Assembly: GCF_009765215.1 (NCBI RefSeq)
Contig: NZ_VLNV01000001.1
Location: forward strand, 558,001 to 622,000
DNA length: 64,000 nucleotides
Direction of reading: 5' to 3'
Source of the DNA: Lysobacter prati
GTDB taxonomy: Bacteria; Pseudomonadota; Gammaproteobacteria; Xanthomonadales; Xanthomonadaceae
Shown here: positions 52,806-61,608 of the stretch, piece after piece
How the letters are laid out: every line of letters begins with the position of its first letter
Position numbering within the stretch: position 1 is the stretch's first letter
Position numbers and translations under genes: made by a program
Notes under the pieces: generated by a model
Seen by the model: the letters and a program-made list of their open reading frames with translations, nothing else
Told to the model about the DNA's origin: nothing
Databases searched by the model: none

Positions 52806-53588
52806 TCAATGAGTTGCGCCGGCGCTTGCGCGCTCGATCAGCTTTGCGACCGGCTCCGGATGGGACACCATCACCACGTGCGAGGCGCCGCGGATGACAT
52901 CCGTCTGCCTCGAGTGCGCACGCTGCGCCATGAACTCCAGTGCCTTCGGCGGGATGTTCTTGTCCTGGTCGCCGTAGATGAACCACGAGGGGATGCTGTC
53001 CCATGTCGGAGCACCTGACTTCTCGTTGAGAGCGGCCTCGGTGATGGGGCGCTGCGTTGCCGCCATCAGGGCTGCATCCGCCGCCGGAACATCCGCCGCG
53101 AACTGGTCGTGAAACTTCTGCGGCTGGATGTAGAGGTCCACGCTGCCATTGGCGAGCGTCACGGGCGGAGCGAGCGTCGTGCCGAGCGTGCTTCCCGGGA
53201 ACTTGCCGGAAAGCGCTGCGGCCGTCTCGCCTGCCTCGGGGGCAAACGCGCTGACATAGACCAGCGCTTTGACGTTGCCATGGCCGCGAGCTGCTTCGGT
53301 GATGACACTGCCGCCGTACGAATGCCCCACCAGGACGACCGGCGTCGAAATGCTACCCACCAGGTTGGACAGGTAGGCGCCGTCGGTGCTGACACTGCGC
53401 AACGGATTGGCAACCGCGATCACCGGGTAGCCGTCCTTCTGCAGGATACGGATGACGTTGTTCCAGCTCGAAGCATCGGCAAAGGCGCCGTGAACCAGGA
53501 CGATGGTGGGCTTTGCGGTCTGCGCGGAAGCGGTCGAAGTCAACGCGGTGGCGGCAGCCAGGGCAAGTCCGGCGAGCAGGGAGTTCAT
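52806..53588 (-). CDS. Exported alpha/beta hydrolase
   Basis: 260 residues from the ATG at 53588, with GGAG ten bases upstream; the longer frame holds no signal. Signal peptide (MNSLLAGLALAAATALTSTA, cleaved after ASA). Fold motifs: IVLVHGAFADASSW, nucleophile GHSYGG, acid in YGDQDKNIP, His in GASHVVMVSHPE. It is of the EstC/methylesterase-like group, usually cytoplasmic; here it has an export signal, as do the two other hydrolases in this window. A G-run (53604-53615) lies just upstream of the ribosome-binding site. Confidence 0.9.
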   Translation of the reverse strand: MNSLLAGLALAAATALTSTASAQTAKPTIVLVHGAFADASSWNNVIRILQKDGYPVIAVANPLRSVSTDGAYLSNLVGSISTPVVLVGHSYGGSVITEAARGHGNVKALVYVSAFAPEAGETAAALSGKFPGSTLGTTLAPPVTLANGSVDLYIQPQKFHDQFAADVPAADAALMAATQRPITEAALNEKSGAPTWDSIPSWFIYGDQDKNIPPKALEFMAQRAHSRQTDVIRGASHVVMVSHPEPVAKLIERASAGATH

Positions 53589-53777
53589 CTCGGGGCTCCG
53601 ATAGGGGGGAGGGGGAACTCGAACGATGCGATATGCAAAGACACCATAGGTCGGGTGCCTTGCTGCAGAAAGTCCTGCCACGGACACCCCGTGTTGCCTC
53701 CGCGGCATCAATCGCTGTGGGGCCATAACCTGTTCAAGGGCCGTGCCAGCCGCTTGCATTGGCACGCCTGCTGGTGG
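53589..53777. other. Upstream region of the exported hydrolase
   Basis: About 190 bases with a G-run (AGGGGGGAGGGGGA, 53603-53616) near the hydrolase start and otherwise nothing recognised before the repeat at 53778. Confidence 0.4.
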
Positions 53778-53860
53778 ATGTCGCTTTCTGGCCGTTGGCG
53801 GACCCCGGCAGTGTGTAGGCCAGGACCGGTGGTAATGTCCGCTTTCGACCCAACGCGGTC
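53778..53860. repeat. Dispersed palindromic repeat, full-length copy
   Basis: Contains a variant first element (GATGTCGCTTTCTGGCCGTT then GGCGGACC) and, about 35 bases on, the second element AATGTCCGCTTTCGACCCAA CGCGGTC written in two parts. Order and spacing match the copy at 38191-38273, including the linker GGCCAGGAC. Confidence 0.8.
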
Positions 53861-53983
53861 GTTCGCTTGCGCTCTGAGACGAACCTGCCGGGAGACCGCA
53901 TGACCTGGACCGTCAAGCTTCCGCTGATTCGCAGTCGGAACGACGGGCGACCGATCAGGCCCGCCATCCGATTGGAATCTGCA

Positions 53984-56900
53984 ATGACGATTCGAGTGTC
54001 TTTCGCGTTGGGCCTGCTGTTCCTGTGGATCGTGACCGTGCCGTGCCCGGCCGTCGCGAGCCAATTGCCGTCTCCGCTTCCCACCGATGTGATGGAGCCG
54101 GTGCAGCCGAGCGAGGTCGGCTGGGTGCAGTCGGTCTGGTCGGCTCGCGATGGCGCCCCGCCTTCGCTCGCAAATTTCGTCTCCAACTCGGACGGGATAG
54201 TCCTCGGAACCAGCCTGGACAAGCTCCATCGCTTTGACGGGGCCCGGTTCTCCGAGGTCGAAGGCTCGGACGGGTCGCCGTTCCGCGTAGATGCGGCCAT
54301 GGTTTCACGCGATGGGGACAACGGAGACGTGTGGTTCGGCACCTTCAAGGGTGAAGTCATACGGGTCGGCCGGGCATCGGTTGATCGCTTCGGGGCAGGG
54401 GAAGGCATTCCCGTGAATACCGAGATTCGGGACATCGCAGTGCGGGACGGCAGGGTGCTCGCAGCTACGTCCCGCGGCCTCTACCAACTCCGCGGTCGTC
54501 GCTGGCAAAGCGTCGAACTCGCGCAGGCGGACGGTCGGCAGGTGTGGGGAGTGGCGTTCGACGGAACCCGATGGTGGGCCGTCGTGGAATCGCGGTTGGT
54601 GACGATCTCGCGTGATTTGCGCTCGCTGACGCCCATCGTCGAGGTGAGCGCCGACCTGCATGCAGGGTTGGTCGGCGATGCCAGGGGGCGCATCTGGTAC
54701 TGGCAGTTGTCCGGTGACCGTAACCTGTGCCGGCTGGGGCGCACCATCGTCTGCTACCAGGTGGAAGGCATTACCTATCCGCGGATTGATCGGGAAGGAG
54801 TCATCTGGTGGACTGGCCCTAAAGGCCTGATGGGCTTCAGTACGGGATTGCCATCAAGCCGTGACTCCATGCATCGCCGAGGCCTGGTCAGGGTGATCGA
54901 CGTGGGTGTCGAAACCCGCGGTTTGGCTCCTGCACCCGACGGGACGCTCTGGATCAATGCGAGTGGTCGCCTGTTGCGTCTGGCGCGCACTCCGGTCGAA
55001 CGAATACCCAGTCCGAGTGGAGCGCCTGTTTCCGCATCAAATGGAAACGTCTGGGTGGCTGGCTTCTCGGACGGATTACACCTGGTGGGCCATCCGCCTC
55101 CCTCGAGCGCCCTGTTTGTCGATGAGAAGCGTCACGTTCGTGCCCTGCTGCCGGCAGCAGGCTCCGATCGTTCGCGCAGACTGTCCACTGCAGAAGCCGC
55201 TGCTGAAACGCGACCCGTGATCCTCGACGAGGCCGAGGGGGTGCCTGCCTCCGTCGTGCATGTGGAGCGTGGCATCGGCGGAAACACCTACCTGGCGACT
55301 CTGACGCCTCCGGGTTTGTGGAAGTACGACGGCAGTGGCTGGAAGGAACACAGTTCCTTGCCGCTCGACAAGGGTGCCGTCGTCCGTGGCATCGCGCAGG
55401 ATTCAGCCGGAACCCTGTACGTCGGCGCGCAGCGGGACCACAACGGGCTGTATGCCTTCGATGGAAAGGACTGGCAGGCCGTACCGTGGCGTGACAACGA
55501 CGAGGGTGAAGAGGAACTGATCTTTCGCCTTTACGGCGATGCGCACGATCGGATCTGGATCGGCCACCGATCCTCATCGGTCACGATGCTTTCCCGGGGC
55601 AAGGCAAGAAAGTACACCGCTGCCGACGGACTGTCGGTGGGTTCTATCCGGGACATCGCGGAGTTCGGTGGCGACCTGTGGGTCGTTGGTCAAGATGGCG
55701 TTGCACGGTTCCACCACGATGCATTTGAAACGCTACGGTTGGATCACGATGTGCCCATCGGCGGAATCTCCGGGTTCGCGATGGACGACAGCGGTGCGAT
55801 CTGGCTCGGCGCCGCCCAGGGCATCGTCCGAGTGACCCACGATGAATGGTCGTCTGCCATCGGGCACGATGACCGTGAAGCGCGGGTCACCTTGCTGGGC
55901 GAACTGCGGGGCGTCGAATTTCCGATTTCGGATCTGGCGCCGAAACCCGCCGTTACGAAGACGGGTGATGGAAGCCTGTGGTTCTTCATGCGGGGCGCCA
56001 CGTATCGCATCGATCCACGCCGAGTGGGCCCTGCACAGCCGGCACCCCCGCTCGTGATTGATGCCGTTGTCGCCGATGGCGTCCGGCAGCAGAGCGGTCG
56101 TCGCTTGAATGTACCTGCAGGCAGTCAGCGCCTCGCCGTGACGTTCCGCACGCTCGGCCCCGTCGTTCCGGACCGTACCGCATTCCGTTACCGCATTGCC
56201 GGTCTGGACAACGGCTGGAACCGCGTTTCGGGCAGGGAAGTCGTGCTCGATCGCCTTCCTCCCGGCAGTTACACGCTTGAACTGCAGGCCAGTCGGGAAG
56301 ATGGCACGTGGACGGGAACTCCGGTCACTCTGGCGCTCTCGTTGCCGCCGACATTCTGGCAGTCGATCTGGGCCAGAGTGCTGCTCGCTGCGCTGCTGTG
56401 TGCAGCCACGGCGCTGGTCATCGTCGTACGCATGAAGCAGCTAGACGGCCGCCGTCGCGCCATTGCCGAAGCGCAGGTCCGCGAGCGCGGCGACATCGCC
56501 CGCGATCTCCATGACACGCTGCTGCAGGGCATACACGGCCTGATCCTGCGCGTGGAGTCCTGCACCTTCGGGTTGCCCCAGGACTCCGAGATACGGACGA
56601 AGCTTGACCAGGCCCTGGGTACCGCGGAAAGCCTGCTCGTGGAAGGCCGGGACCGTGTGATGCAGTTGCGAATCAGGCTGCCTTCGGGTGGCACGTTTCC
56701 AGACGCACTGGAACAACTCGGTCTTCGACTCTCTCAAGATCACGGTGTGGCGTTCCAACAGCGCGTATACGGCGTTCCCGGATCCATCCCCGACCTGGCG
56801 CAAGACGAGACCTTCCAGATCGTGCGCGAGGCCTTGCTCAATGCGTTCCGCCACGCCAAGGCTTCACAGGTCATGCTCGAAATCACTTACCGCCCGGAGC

Positions 56901-57193
56901 ACGTGCGCGTGAGCGTGAGTGACGACGGCCAGGGCATCGATCCCCAGGTCATGGGCGACCGAATGTCGAGGGGGCACTGGGGCATTACGGGCATTCGCGA
57001 GCGCGCGGCTCGCCTGGGCGCTAGCCTTGCGATCGAGAGCACGGCCGAGAAGGGCACGCGCATCATCCTCGACGTGCCACTGAGCTCAAAGAGGGCGCGG
57101 TCGCCCTTGCTGACGCGTGTCAGGAACCGGGTGTTCCCGCGCAAGGATCATGTGGCGTGTTCGCGCGACATGCCCGATCGGCCACAAGCTTGA
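53984..57193 (+). CDS. Sensor histidine kinase with periplasmic propeller and Y_Y_Y domain (second copy type)
   Basis: 1069 residues from the ATG at 53984 followed by a signal peptide (MTIRVSFALGLLFLWIVTVP). Periplasmic propeller repeats (for example DNGDVWFGTFKG, DGTLWINASGRLLRL, DDSGAIWLGAAQGIVRV), Y_Y_Y domain (about 690-785; TAFRYRIAGLDNGWNRVSG), a membrane helix (about 793-814), HisKA_3 with His843 (ARDLHDTLLQG) and HATPase (SDDGQGID, GHWGITGIRERA). Same design as the kinase at 32026-35016 but diverged in the sensor part. No NarL-type regulator is adjacent, so its partner is elsewhere or shared. Confidence 0.93.
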   Translation: MTIRVSFALGLLFLWIVTVPCPAVASQLPSPLPTDVMEPVQPSEVGWVQSVWSARDGAPPSLANFVSNSDGIVLGTSLDKLHRFDGARFSEVEGSDGSPFRVDAAMVSRDGDNGDVWFGTFKGEVIRVGRASVDRFGAGEGIPVNTEIRDIAVRDGRVLAATSRGLYQLRGRRWQSVELAQADGRQVWGVAFDGTRWWAVVESRLVTISRDLRSLTPIVEVSADLHAGLVGDARGRIWYWQLSGDRNLCRLGRTIVCYQVEGITYPRIDREGVIWWTGPKGLMGFSTGLPSSRDSMHRRGLVRVIDVGVETRGLAPAPDGTLWINASGRLLRLARTPVERIPSPSGAPVSASNGNVWVAGFSDGLHLVGHPPPSSALFVDEKRHVRALLPAAGSDRSRRLSTAEAAAETRPVILDEAEGVPASVVHVERGIGGNTYLATLTPPGLWKYDGSGWKEHSSLPLDKGAVVRGIAQDSAGTLYVGAQRDHNGLYAFDGKDWQAVPWRDNDEGEEELIFRLYGDAHDRIWIGHRSSSVTMLSRGKARKYTAADGLSVGSIRDIAEFGGDLWVVGQDGVARFHHDAFETLRLDHDVPIGGISGFAMDDSGAIWLGAAQGIVRVTHDEWSSAIGHDDREARVTLLGELRGVEFPISDLAPKPAVTKTGDGSLWFFMRGATYRIDPRRVGPAQPAPPLVIDAVVADGVRQQSGRRLNVPAGSQRLAVTFRTLGPVVPDRTAFRYRIAGLDNGWNRVSGREVVLDRLPPGSYTLELQASREDGTWTGTPVTLALSLPPTFWQSIWARVLLAALLCAATALVIVVRMKQLDGRRRAIAEAQVRERGDIARDLHDTLLQGIHGLILRVESCTFGLPQDSEIRTKLDQALGTAESLLVEGRDRVMQLRIRLPSGGTFPDALEQLGLRLSQDHGVAFQQRVYGVPGSIPDLAQDETFQIVREALLNAFRHAKASQVMLEITYRPEHVRVSVSDDGQGIDPQVMGDRMSRGHWGITGIRERAARLGASLAIESTAEKGTRIILDVPLSSKRARSPLLTRVRNRVFPRKDHVACSRDMPDRPQA

Positions 57194-57260
57194 GGCCGGA
57201 TGTAGATATGGTGAGTCTGTATTCGGCGACCTCGCTCGACCGTCCGATTCAGGGCAGCAG

Positions 57261-57284
57261 ACGTCCGCTCCTGGTCGGAAGGTC
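57261..57284. repeat. Dispersed palindromic repeat, half copy
   Basis: ACGTCCGCTCCTGGTCGGAA matches the left arm and centre of the repeat family (closest to 38761-38780). It runs into the terminator hairpin at 57282. Confidence 0.55.
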
Positions 57285-57308
57285 CAACTTCGCTGAGTGA
57301 AGTTGGAC
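57282..57308. terminator. Hairpin between convergent kinase and amidohydrolase genes
   Basis: GTCCAACTTC (57282-57291) pairs exactly with GAAGTTGGAC (57299-57308) across a 7-base loop, ending two bases before the amidohydrolase stop at 57311. Probably a bidirectional terminator, although no T-run follows. Confidence 0.65.
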
Positions 57309-57310
57309 AG

Positions 57311-59143
57311 CTATCGGCTGTCACGACCCTTTTCCGGCCTGGTGTAGTAGCCACCGAACGTCCGGACTGGTGACCAGGAGGGAAGGATCAGCTCGAGCTG
57401 CGGCACGAGACTCTTGTACGGGCCTGCCGCATAAACGAGGTTGCCACCGGTGACGGTGAGCACCGACTCGATCCGACGAATGTTCTCCTCCGGCACGGTG
57501 AAATAGTCGGCGCTCAGCAGCGCCATGTCGGCGTACTGCCCCGGCGCGATGCGACCCTTGACCGACTCGTCGCCGCTGAACCAGGCGCTGCCCAGCGTGA
57601 AGAGCTCAAGCGCCTTTGCGCGATCGAGACGATTGGCCTGCGACAGCAGCTGCGTTCCACCGGCACTCTTGCCGGACACCAACCAGTACAGCGACAACCA
57701 CGGGTTATAGCTGGAAACGCGGGTGCCATCGGTGCCAGCACCTACCGGAATGCCGGCTGCAAGCAGTTGCTGGATCGGCGGTGCCTGCCCGGCTGCCTCT
57801 TGGCCATAGCGCTCGATGAACTCCTCACCGGCAAAGGCCATCCGGTCCTGGATCATCACACCGCCGCCAAGCGCCTTGATGCGTGCAATCCGGGGGGGCT
57901 GGATCGTTTCGACGTGGTCGATCGCCCAGCGCAGGTCACTGAAGCCAGGGCGGCCTGCTGCCTTTTCTTCGCGGTCGACCGACTCGAATACGGACAGGAT
58001 CTGATCGATAGTCTCGTCGTAGGTGGCATGGATGCGGATCGGCCAGCGGCGCTGCACGAGCGTGCGAACAGCGGCGGTGAGTTCCTCGCGCCATTTCGGG
58101 TTGGCGTCGAGGTTGGGGCGCTCGGCACGGAAGTTCTCAAAGTCTCCCGCGGACGCCACTAGCTGTTCGCCGGCGCCTTCCAGGACCAGCCCGCTGTCGT
58201 TGTGCGCATCCAGGTTGGCGTTGAGGCGCTCGCTTTCGACCCAGCTCTGGATGTCCTTGAGCTCCTGTCCCGCCTTCTGTGCGAAGAGGTAGTAAGAGAT
58301 ACGCAGTGGCAACCCCTCGGTTCGCGCCATGTCGATGGACGCCTTGTACTGCGCCGGATACATGTGGCCGCCGCCACCTGCGTCGATGGCCGAGGTCAAT
58401 CCAAAGCGATTGAGCTCGCGATAGAAATGGCGTGCTGACGAAGCCTGGGCATCGGCAGGCAGCTCGCCGAGTGCGGCGACAGCTTGGTAGAGGATCGTCG
58501 GCCGCGGCGTTGCGAGAATGCGCCCGGTCGGCTGCCCGTCCGCGTTCTTCTCGATCGTGCCGCCTTCTGGCGCAGGCGTATCAGCCTTCAGGCCTGCAAC
58601 CTCGACGCCTTTCTTGTTGTAGATGGCGCCGCTGTAAAGGTGGAGAACGAACACCGGCGTGTTCGGCGCCACCCTTGTCAGCTCATCGGGGGTCGGCATG
58701 CGCTTTTCGGCAAACTGATACGGCGACCAGCCACCGACCACGCGAACCCACTGGCCCGCCGGCGTGGTCATCGCGGCCTGGCGCACCATTTCAAGTGCCT
58801 GCTTCAGGGTCGGAACGCCGTCCCATCGAAGTTCAGCCGCGTAGTAACGCGCCTGTCGAGTAGGGTGCAGATGCGAGTCGTTGAGGCCCGGGATCAGACG
58901 CCGGCCCTCCGCATCCACCACCTTGGTCTGCGGGCCGCGTAAGGCGAGTATCTTCTGGTCGGATCCGACGTCCAGGATCTTCTCGCCCTTTACTGCAACG
59001 GCAGAGGCCTCAGGGCTGCCGATCGCCTGAGTCGTGACCTCGGCGTTGTAGATCACCAGGTCTGCAAGATCCTGCGCAGTGACGACCGCTGGCACCAAAA
59101 GGAGCAGGGGTGCCACAGCGCCGCGGCAGATATGTACATTCAT
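57311..59143 (-). CDS. Exported YtcJ-like amidohydrolase
   Basis: 610 residues with signal peptide (cleavage after VTA). Amidohydrolase_3 family: metal ligands in GLNDSHLHPTR, a conserved DAGGGGH block, HATYDETIDQ, DHVETIQPPR and the late Asp in GAGTDGTRV. It would hydrolyse an amide or ester bond in the periplasm; the substrate is not known. The last gene in a minus-strand series with the isochorismatase-like and WrbA genes (gaps of 79 and 203 bases). Confidence 0.92.
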   Translation of the reverse strand: MNVHICRGAVAPLLLLVPAVVTAQDLADLVIYNAEVTTQAIGSPEASAVAVKGEKILDVGSDQKILALRGPQTKVVDAEGRRLIPGLNDSHLHPTRQARYYAAELRWDGVPTLKQALEMVRQAAMTTPAGQWVRVVGGWSPYQFAEKRMPTPDELTRVAPNTPVFVLHLYSGAIYNKKGVEVAGLKADTPAPEGGTIEKNADGQPTGRILATPRPTILYQAVAALGELPADAQASSARHFYRELNRFGLTSAIDAGGGGHMYPAQYKASIDMARTEGLPLRISYYLFAQKAGQELKDIQSWVESERLNANLDAHNDSGLVLEGAGEQLVASAGDFENFRAERPNLDANPKWREELTAAVRTLVQRRWPIRIHATYDETIDQILSVFESVDREEKAAGRPGFSDLRWAIDHVETIQPPRIARIKALGGGVMIQDRMAFAGEEFIERYGQEAAGQAPPIQQLLAAGIPVGAGTDGTRVSSYNPWLSLYWLVSGKSAGGTQLLSQANRLDRAKALELFTLGSAWFSGDESVKGRIAPGQYADMALLSADYFTVPEENIRRIESVLTVTGGNLVYAAGPYKSLVPQLELILPSWSPVRTFGGYYTRPEKGRDSR

Positions 59144-59222
59144 GATGACGGCCCTGTGGATGCATAAATGCCGCTGCGATGCCGCCTACAACCGATCTTG
59201 GCGTCGTGTCTGCCTTACATAG

Positions 59223-60020
59223 TTACTTCGTGGACCCCTTGGCGACGTCTTGAGCCTTCTTGTAGCTCTCAACGACTGCACGGTAGTTCGGCACGAGCTC
59301 AGCGTAGAGCGCGCCCCACTTCGCGGCGTCCGCACGGTTCCAGGTGCGGTGGGACTCGCTGAGCATGGTGTTGGTTGTCATCGGAATGATTCCGGCCTGC
59401 GTCATCCGGGCGAGCATGACGTTGGACGCCATCTCGCTGACGTCGCCGGAGGCATCCATCACCACGTAAACCTTGTACCCGTCGGCCTTCGCCTGGAGCG
59501 CGGGGAATGCGACGCAGACGCTTGTCCACACGCCTGCCATAACCAGCGTCTTGCGGCCAGTTGCTTCGACTGCCTTGACGAAGTCGTCGTTATCCCAAGC
59601 GCTCACTTCCCCTTTGCGACCAACGTACTTCGCGCCCGGCGCAGCAGCCGCGAGTTCATCCATGATCGGGCCGTTGGGACCGCCGGGTTCCGACGCCGTG
59701 TAGATGATCGGCATCCTGGCCTGCTCGGCGATCTTGGCGAGCGCTACGGTATTGGCCCGCAATTCCCGGATGGGAACGTCCTTGACGGTCTGGAACAGGC
59801 CTGTCTGGTGATCGAGCAAAAGGACAACAGTGTCGTTCGGGTCAAGGAGGGCGCCCTGGGCGGCTGCGCTGGGCTGACGGGAGAGACCAGGGATGGACGG
59901 CTTGGTGTCCCGCGCCTCCTGCGCCTGTGCGGGCTCGATCATCAGGGCGGCGAGTGCTGTCAGGCTCGCCAGAGCCAAGGATCTTCCTGCCACGCGAGTC
60001 TTTGCTGCGGGTGAGTTCAC
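59223..60020 (-). CDS. Exported isochorismatase-family hydrolase
   Basis: 265 residues from a GTG at 60020, chosen because AAAGGAG lies eight bases upstream and a signal peptide follows (AGRSLALASLTALAALM, cleaved after AQA). The catalytic triad is D70 (LLLDHQTG), K136 (GRKGEVSAW) and C169 (WTSVCVAFP). Members are amidases or isochorismatases that are normally cytoplasmic, of YcaC type here; export is unusual. It resembles the fragment at 26050-26244. Located between WrbA and the exported amidohydrolase. Confidence 0.92.
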   Translation of the reverse strand: MNSPAAKTRVAGRSLALASLTALAALMIEPAQAQEARDTKPSIPGLSRQPSAAAQGALLDPNDTVVLLLDHQTGLFQTVKDVPIRELRANTVALAKIAEQARMPIIYTASEPGGPNGPIMDELAAAAPGAKYVGRKGEVSAWDNDDFVKAVEATGRKTLVMAGVWTSVCVAFPALQAKADGYKVYVVMDASGDVSEMASNVMLARMTQAGIIPMTTNTMLSESHRTWNRADAAKWGALYAELVPNYRAVVESYKKAQDVAKGSTK

Positions 60021-60223
60021 GACAATCTCCTTTGTTGGTTGGTTGGCGGCCGTTTCTGCTGCAAATGGCCCTGCGCGGCCGTCGCCTCCGATGCAGGAGG
60101 GGGGAGAGCTGATTGGCGACGACAGCCGGCAGGTCCAAAGGGGTAACGCCGGCGCGTCCAACGGCCGGCCGAAGCGAAGTGCGTTGATCAGAGCGCCTCA
60201 GCGTCGTGAGGGCGGAACTGCGC
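60021..60223. other. Upstream region of the isochorismatase-like gene
   Basis: 203 bases between wrbA and the isochorismatase-like gene. A G-run (GGAGGGGGGAGAG, 60096-60108) resembles that before the hydrolase at 53588. No gene seen. Confidence 0.4.
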
Positions 60224-60823
60224 TTATCCGTGCAACCGAATGGCGGTTTCCGCGACAGTTCGACCCTGGTACCTCGCGCCTTCCAGTTCATTCTCCGTCG
60301 GCTGCCTGGACCCGTCGCCGCCGGCGATCGTTGTCGACCCGTACGGCGACCCGCCTGTCACTTCGTCCAATGTCATCTGCCCTGCGTGCCCGTAGTCGAG
60401 GCCAACGATGACCATGCCAAAGTGCAGCAGGTTGGTGATGATCGAAAAGAGCGTGGTTTCCTGCCCGCCGTGCTGGGTGGCCGTGGATGTGAAAGCCGAC
60501 CCGACCTTGCCGTGCAAGGCGCCGCGTGCCCAAAGGCCACCCGCCTGATCGAGGAAGTTGGCCATCTGCGACGCCATGCGACCAAAGCGCGTGCCGGTCC
60601 CGATGATGATGGCGTCGTAAGCGGTCAGATCGTCGATGGTGGCAACAGCTGCGGCCTGGTCAAGTTTGTAGTGGGCAGCCCGCGCCCTCTCCAAGGGCAC
60701 CAGTTCGGGAACGCGCTTTACCTCTACTTGCGCGCCGGTGCTCGCGGCACCTTCGGCCACCGCGTTGGCCATGGTTTCGACATGACCATAGGCGGAGTAG
60801 TAGAGAACGAGAATCTTGGCCAT
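60224..60823 (-). CDS. wrbA: NAD(P)H:quinone oxidoreductase WrbA
   Basis: 199 residues from the ATG at 60823; the upstream extension is not family-like. Flavodoxin-like fold with FMN phosphate loop [38 protein letters not shown] and the C-terminal [18 protein letters not shown], all diagnostic of WrbA. It reduces quinones by two electrons as a tetramer, protecting from redox cycling. Upstream (60921-60961) lie CCCCC-AATTG and CCCCCC-TATT-GGG motifs that may be regulatory. Confidence 0.96.
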   Translation of the reverse strand: MAKILVLYYSAYGHVETMANAVAEGAASTGAQVEVKRVPELVPLERARAAHYKLDQAAAVATIDDLTAYDAIIIGTGTRFGRMASQMANFLDQAGGLWARGALHGKVGSAFTSTATQHGGQETTLFSIITNLLHFGMVIVGLDYGHAGQMTLDEVTGGSPYGSTTIAGGDGSRQPTENELEGARYQGRTVAETAIRLHG

Positions 60824-61157
60824 GTTTCGCCTCGGTGTTGGATCGGGTCGGAAGTCCAGCGTCGAAGGGCTAGCCTTCGTGCGCCCTGCAGAACTAGGCT
60901 GCACCGGAACCCACAAGCAGAAAACCCCCAATTGCGTCCGTACCGCACCCCCCTATTGGGTGACGTACGCGCGACGAGGTACGGCGTGTGCATCTCACCA
61001 GCGAAGCATCGGAAGCGGACTCAGCGGGTGCCGGACGGCTCTCCTGAGCACCAGCTTGATCAGCAAGCGATGGAAGCCGTAGCGACAGCGCCGGCGCGCC
61101 GTGGAAGTTCACCGACATCCGGAACGCCGGCCGGCCGAAGCCGGTAACGTTGCGTTC

Positions 61158-61280
61158 GACCGGCTGGCCTCCGACCTGGGCGTCGTGGAAAAGACCATCA
61201 AGATCCATCGTTCCCGCGTCATGCAGAAGCTGCGCATTCGCTCGCCGGTGGAACTGCAGCGGTTCCTGGATCGCCGGCGG
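61158..61280 (+). pseudogene. Remnant of a FixJ/NarL-type regulator HTH
   Basis: About 40 residues (RLASDLGVVEKTIKIHRSRV, then MQKLRIRSPVELQRFLDRR) match the C-terminal recognition helix region of LuxR-type response regulators. No receiver domain or start precedes them, and the frame runs into unrelated sequence after 61280. A broken gene end. Confidence 0.75.
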
Positions 61281-61290
61281 GCGCTCGCAG

Positions 61291-61473
61291 GTGGACGGCA
61301 CCCGGAACCGCGACCTGCAGCAGAACTGGCGCGTGGGCGCCTCCCTGTCGGTGCCGGTGGACCGGTTGAACTCCATCAAGTTCGCTGTCACCAGCGGCGT
61401 GTACGCACGTACCGGTAATGACTTCGACGCCATCGGCGTGTCGTGGCAGCACCGCTGGGGTGGCGGGCTGTGA
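61291..61473 (+). pseudogene. C-terminal remnant of an outer-membrane transporter (MetA-pathway/DUF type)
   Basis: 60 residues beginning DGTRNRDLQQNWRVGASLSV and ending FDAIGVSWQHRWGGGL, the characteristic end of the outer-membrane channel family annotated as phenol-degradation transporters. Everything N-terminal is missing. It lies in a different frame from, and ten bases after, the regulator remnant, so a deletion has joined two unrelated gene ends. Confidence 0.7.
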
Positions 61474-61608
61474 GGGTAGGGCGGTGCCACGGGGCGATCG
61501 GAACGATCCGCGATCCCGCGCAGGAGGGGCGGGGCCTGCCCGGTTCCGGCCGGCAGGGTGGCGTCTCCTTGGGTGACAATAGGCATTGATCCGAATCCCC
61601 GTGTTTCC

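Noticed and set aside
61101-61418. An intact small LuxR-type regulator
   Set aside because: Only the HTH tail is family-like; both flanks in this frame are random-looking, and a second remnant overlaps in another frame.
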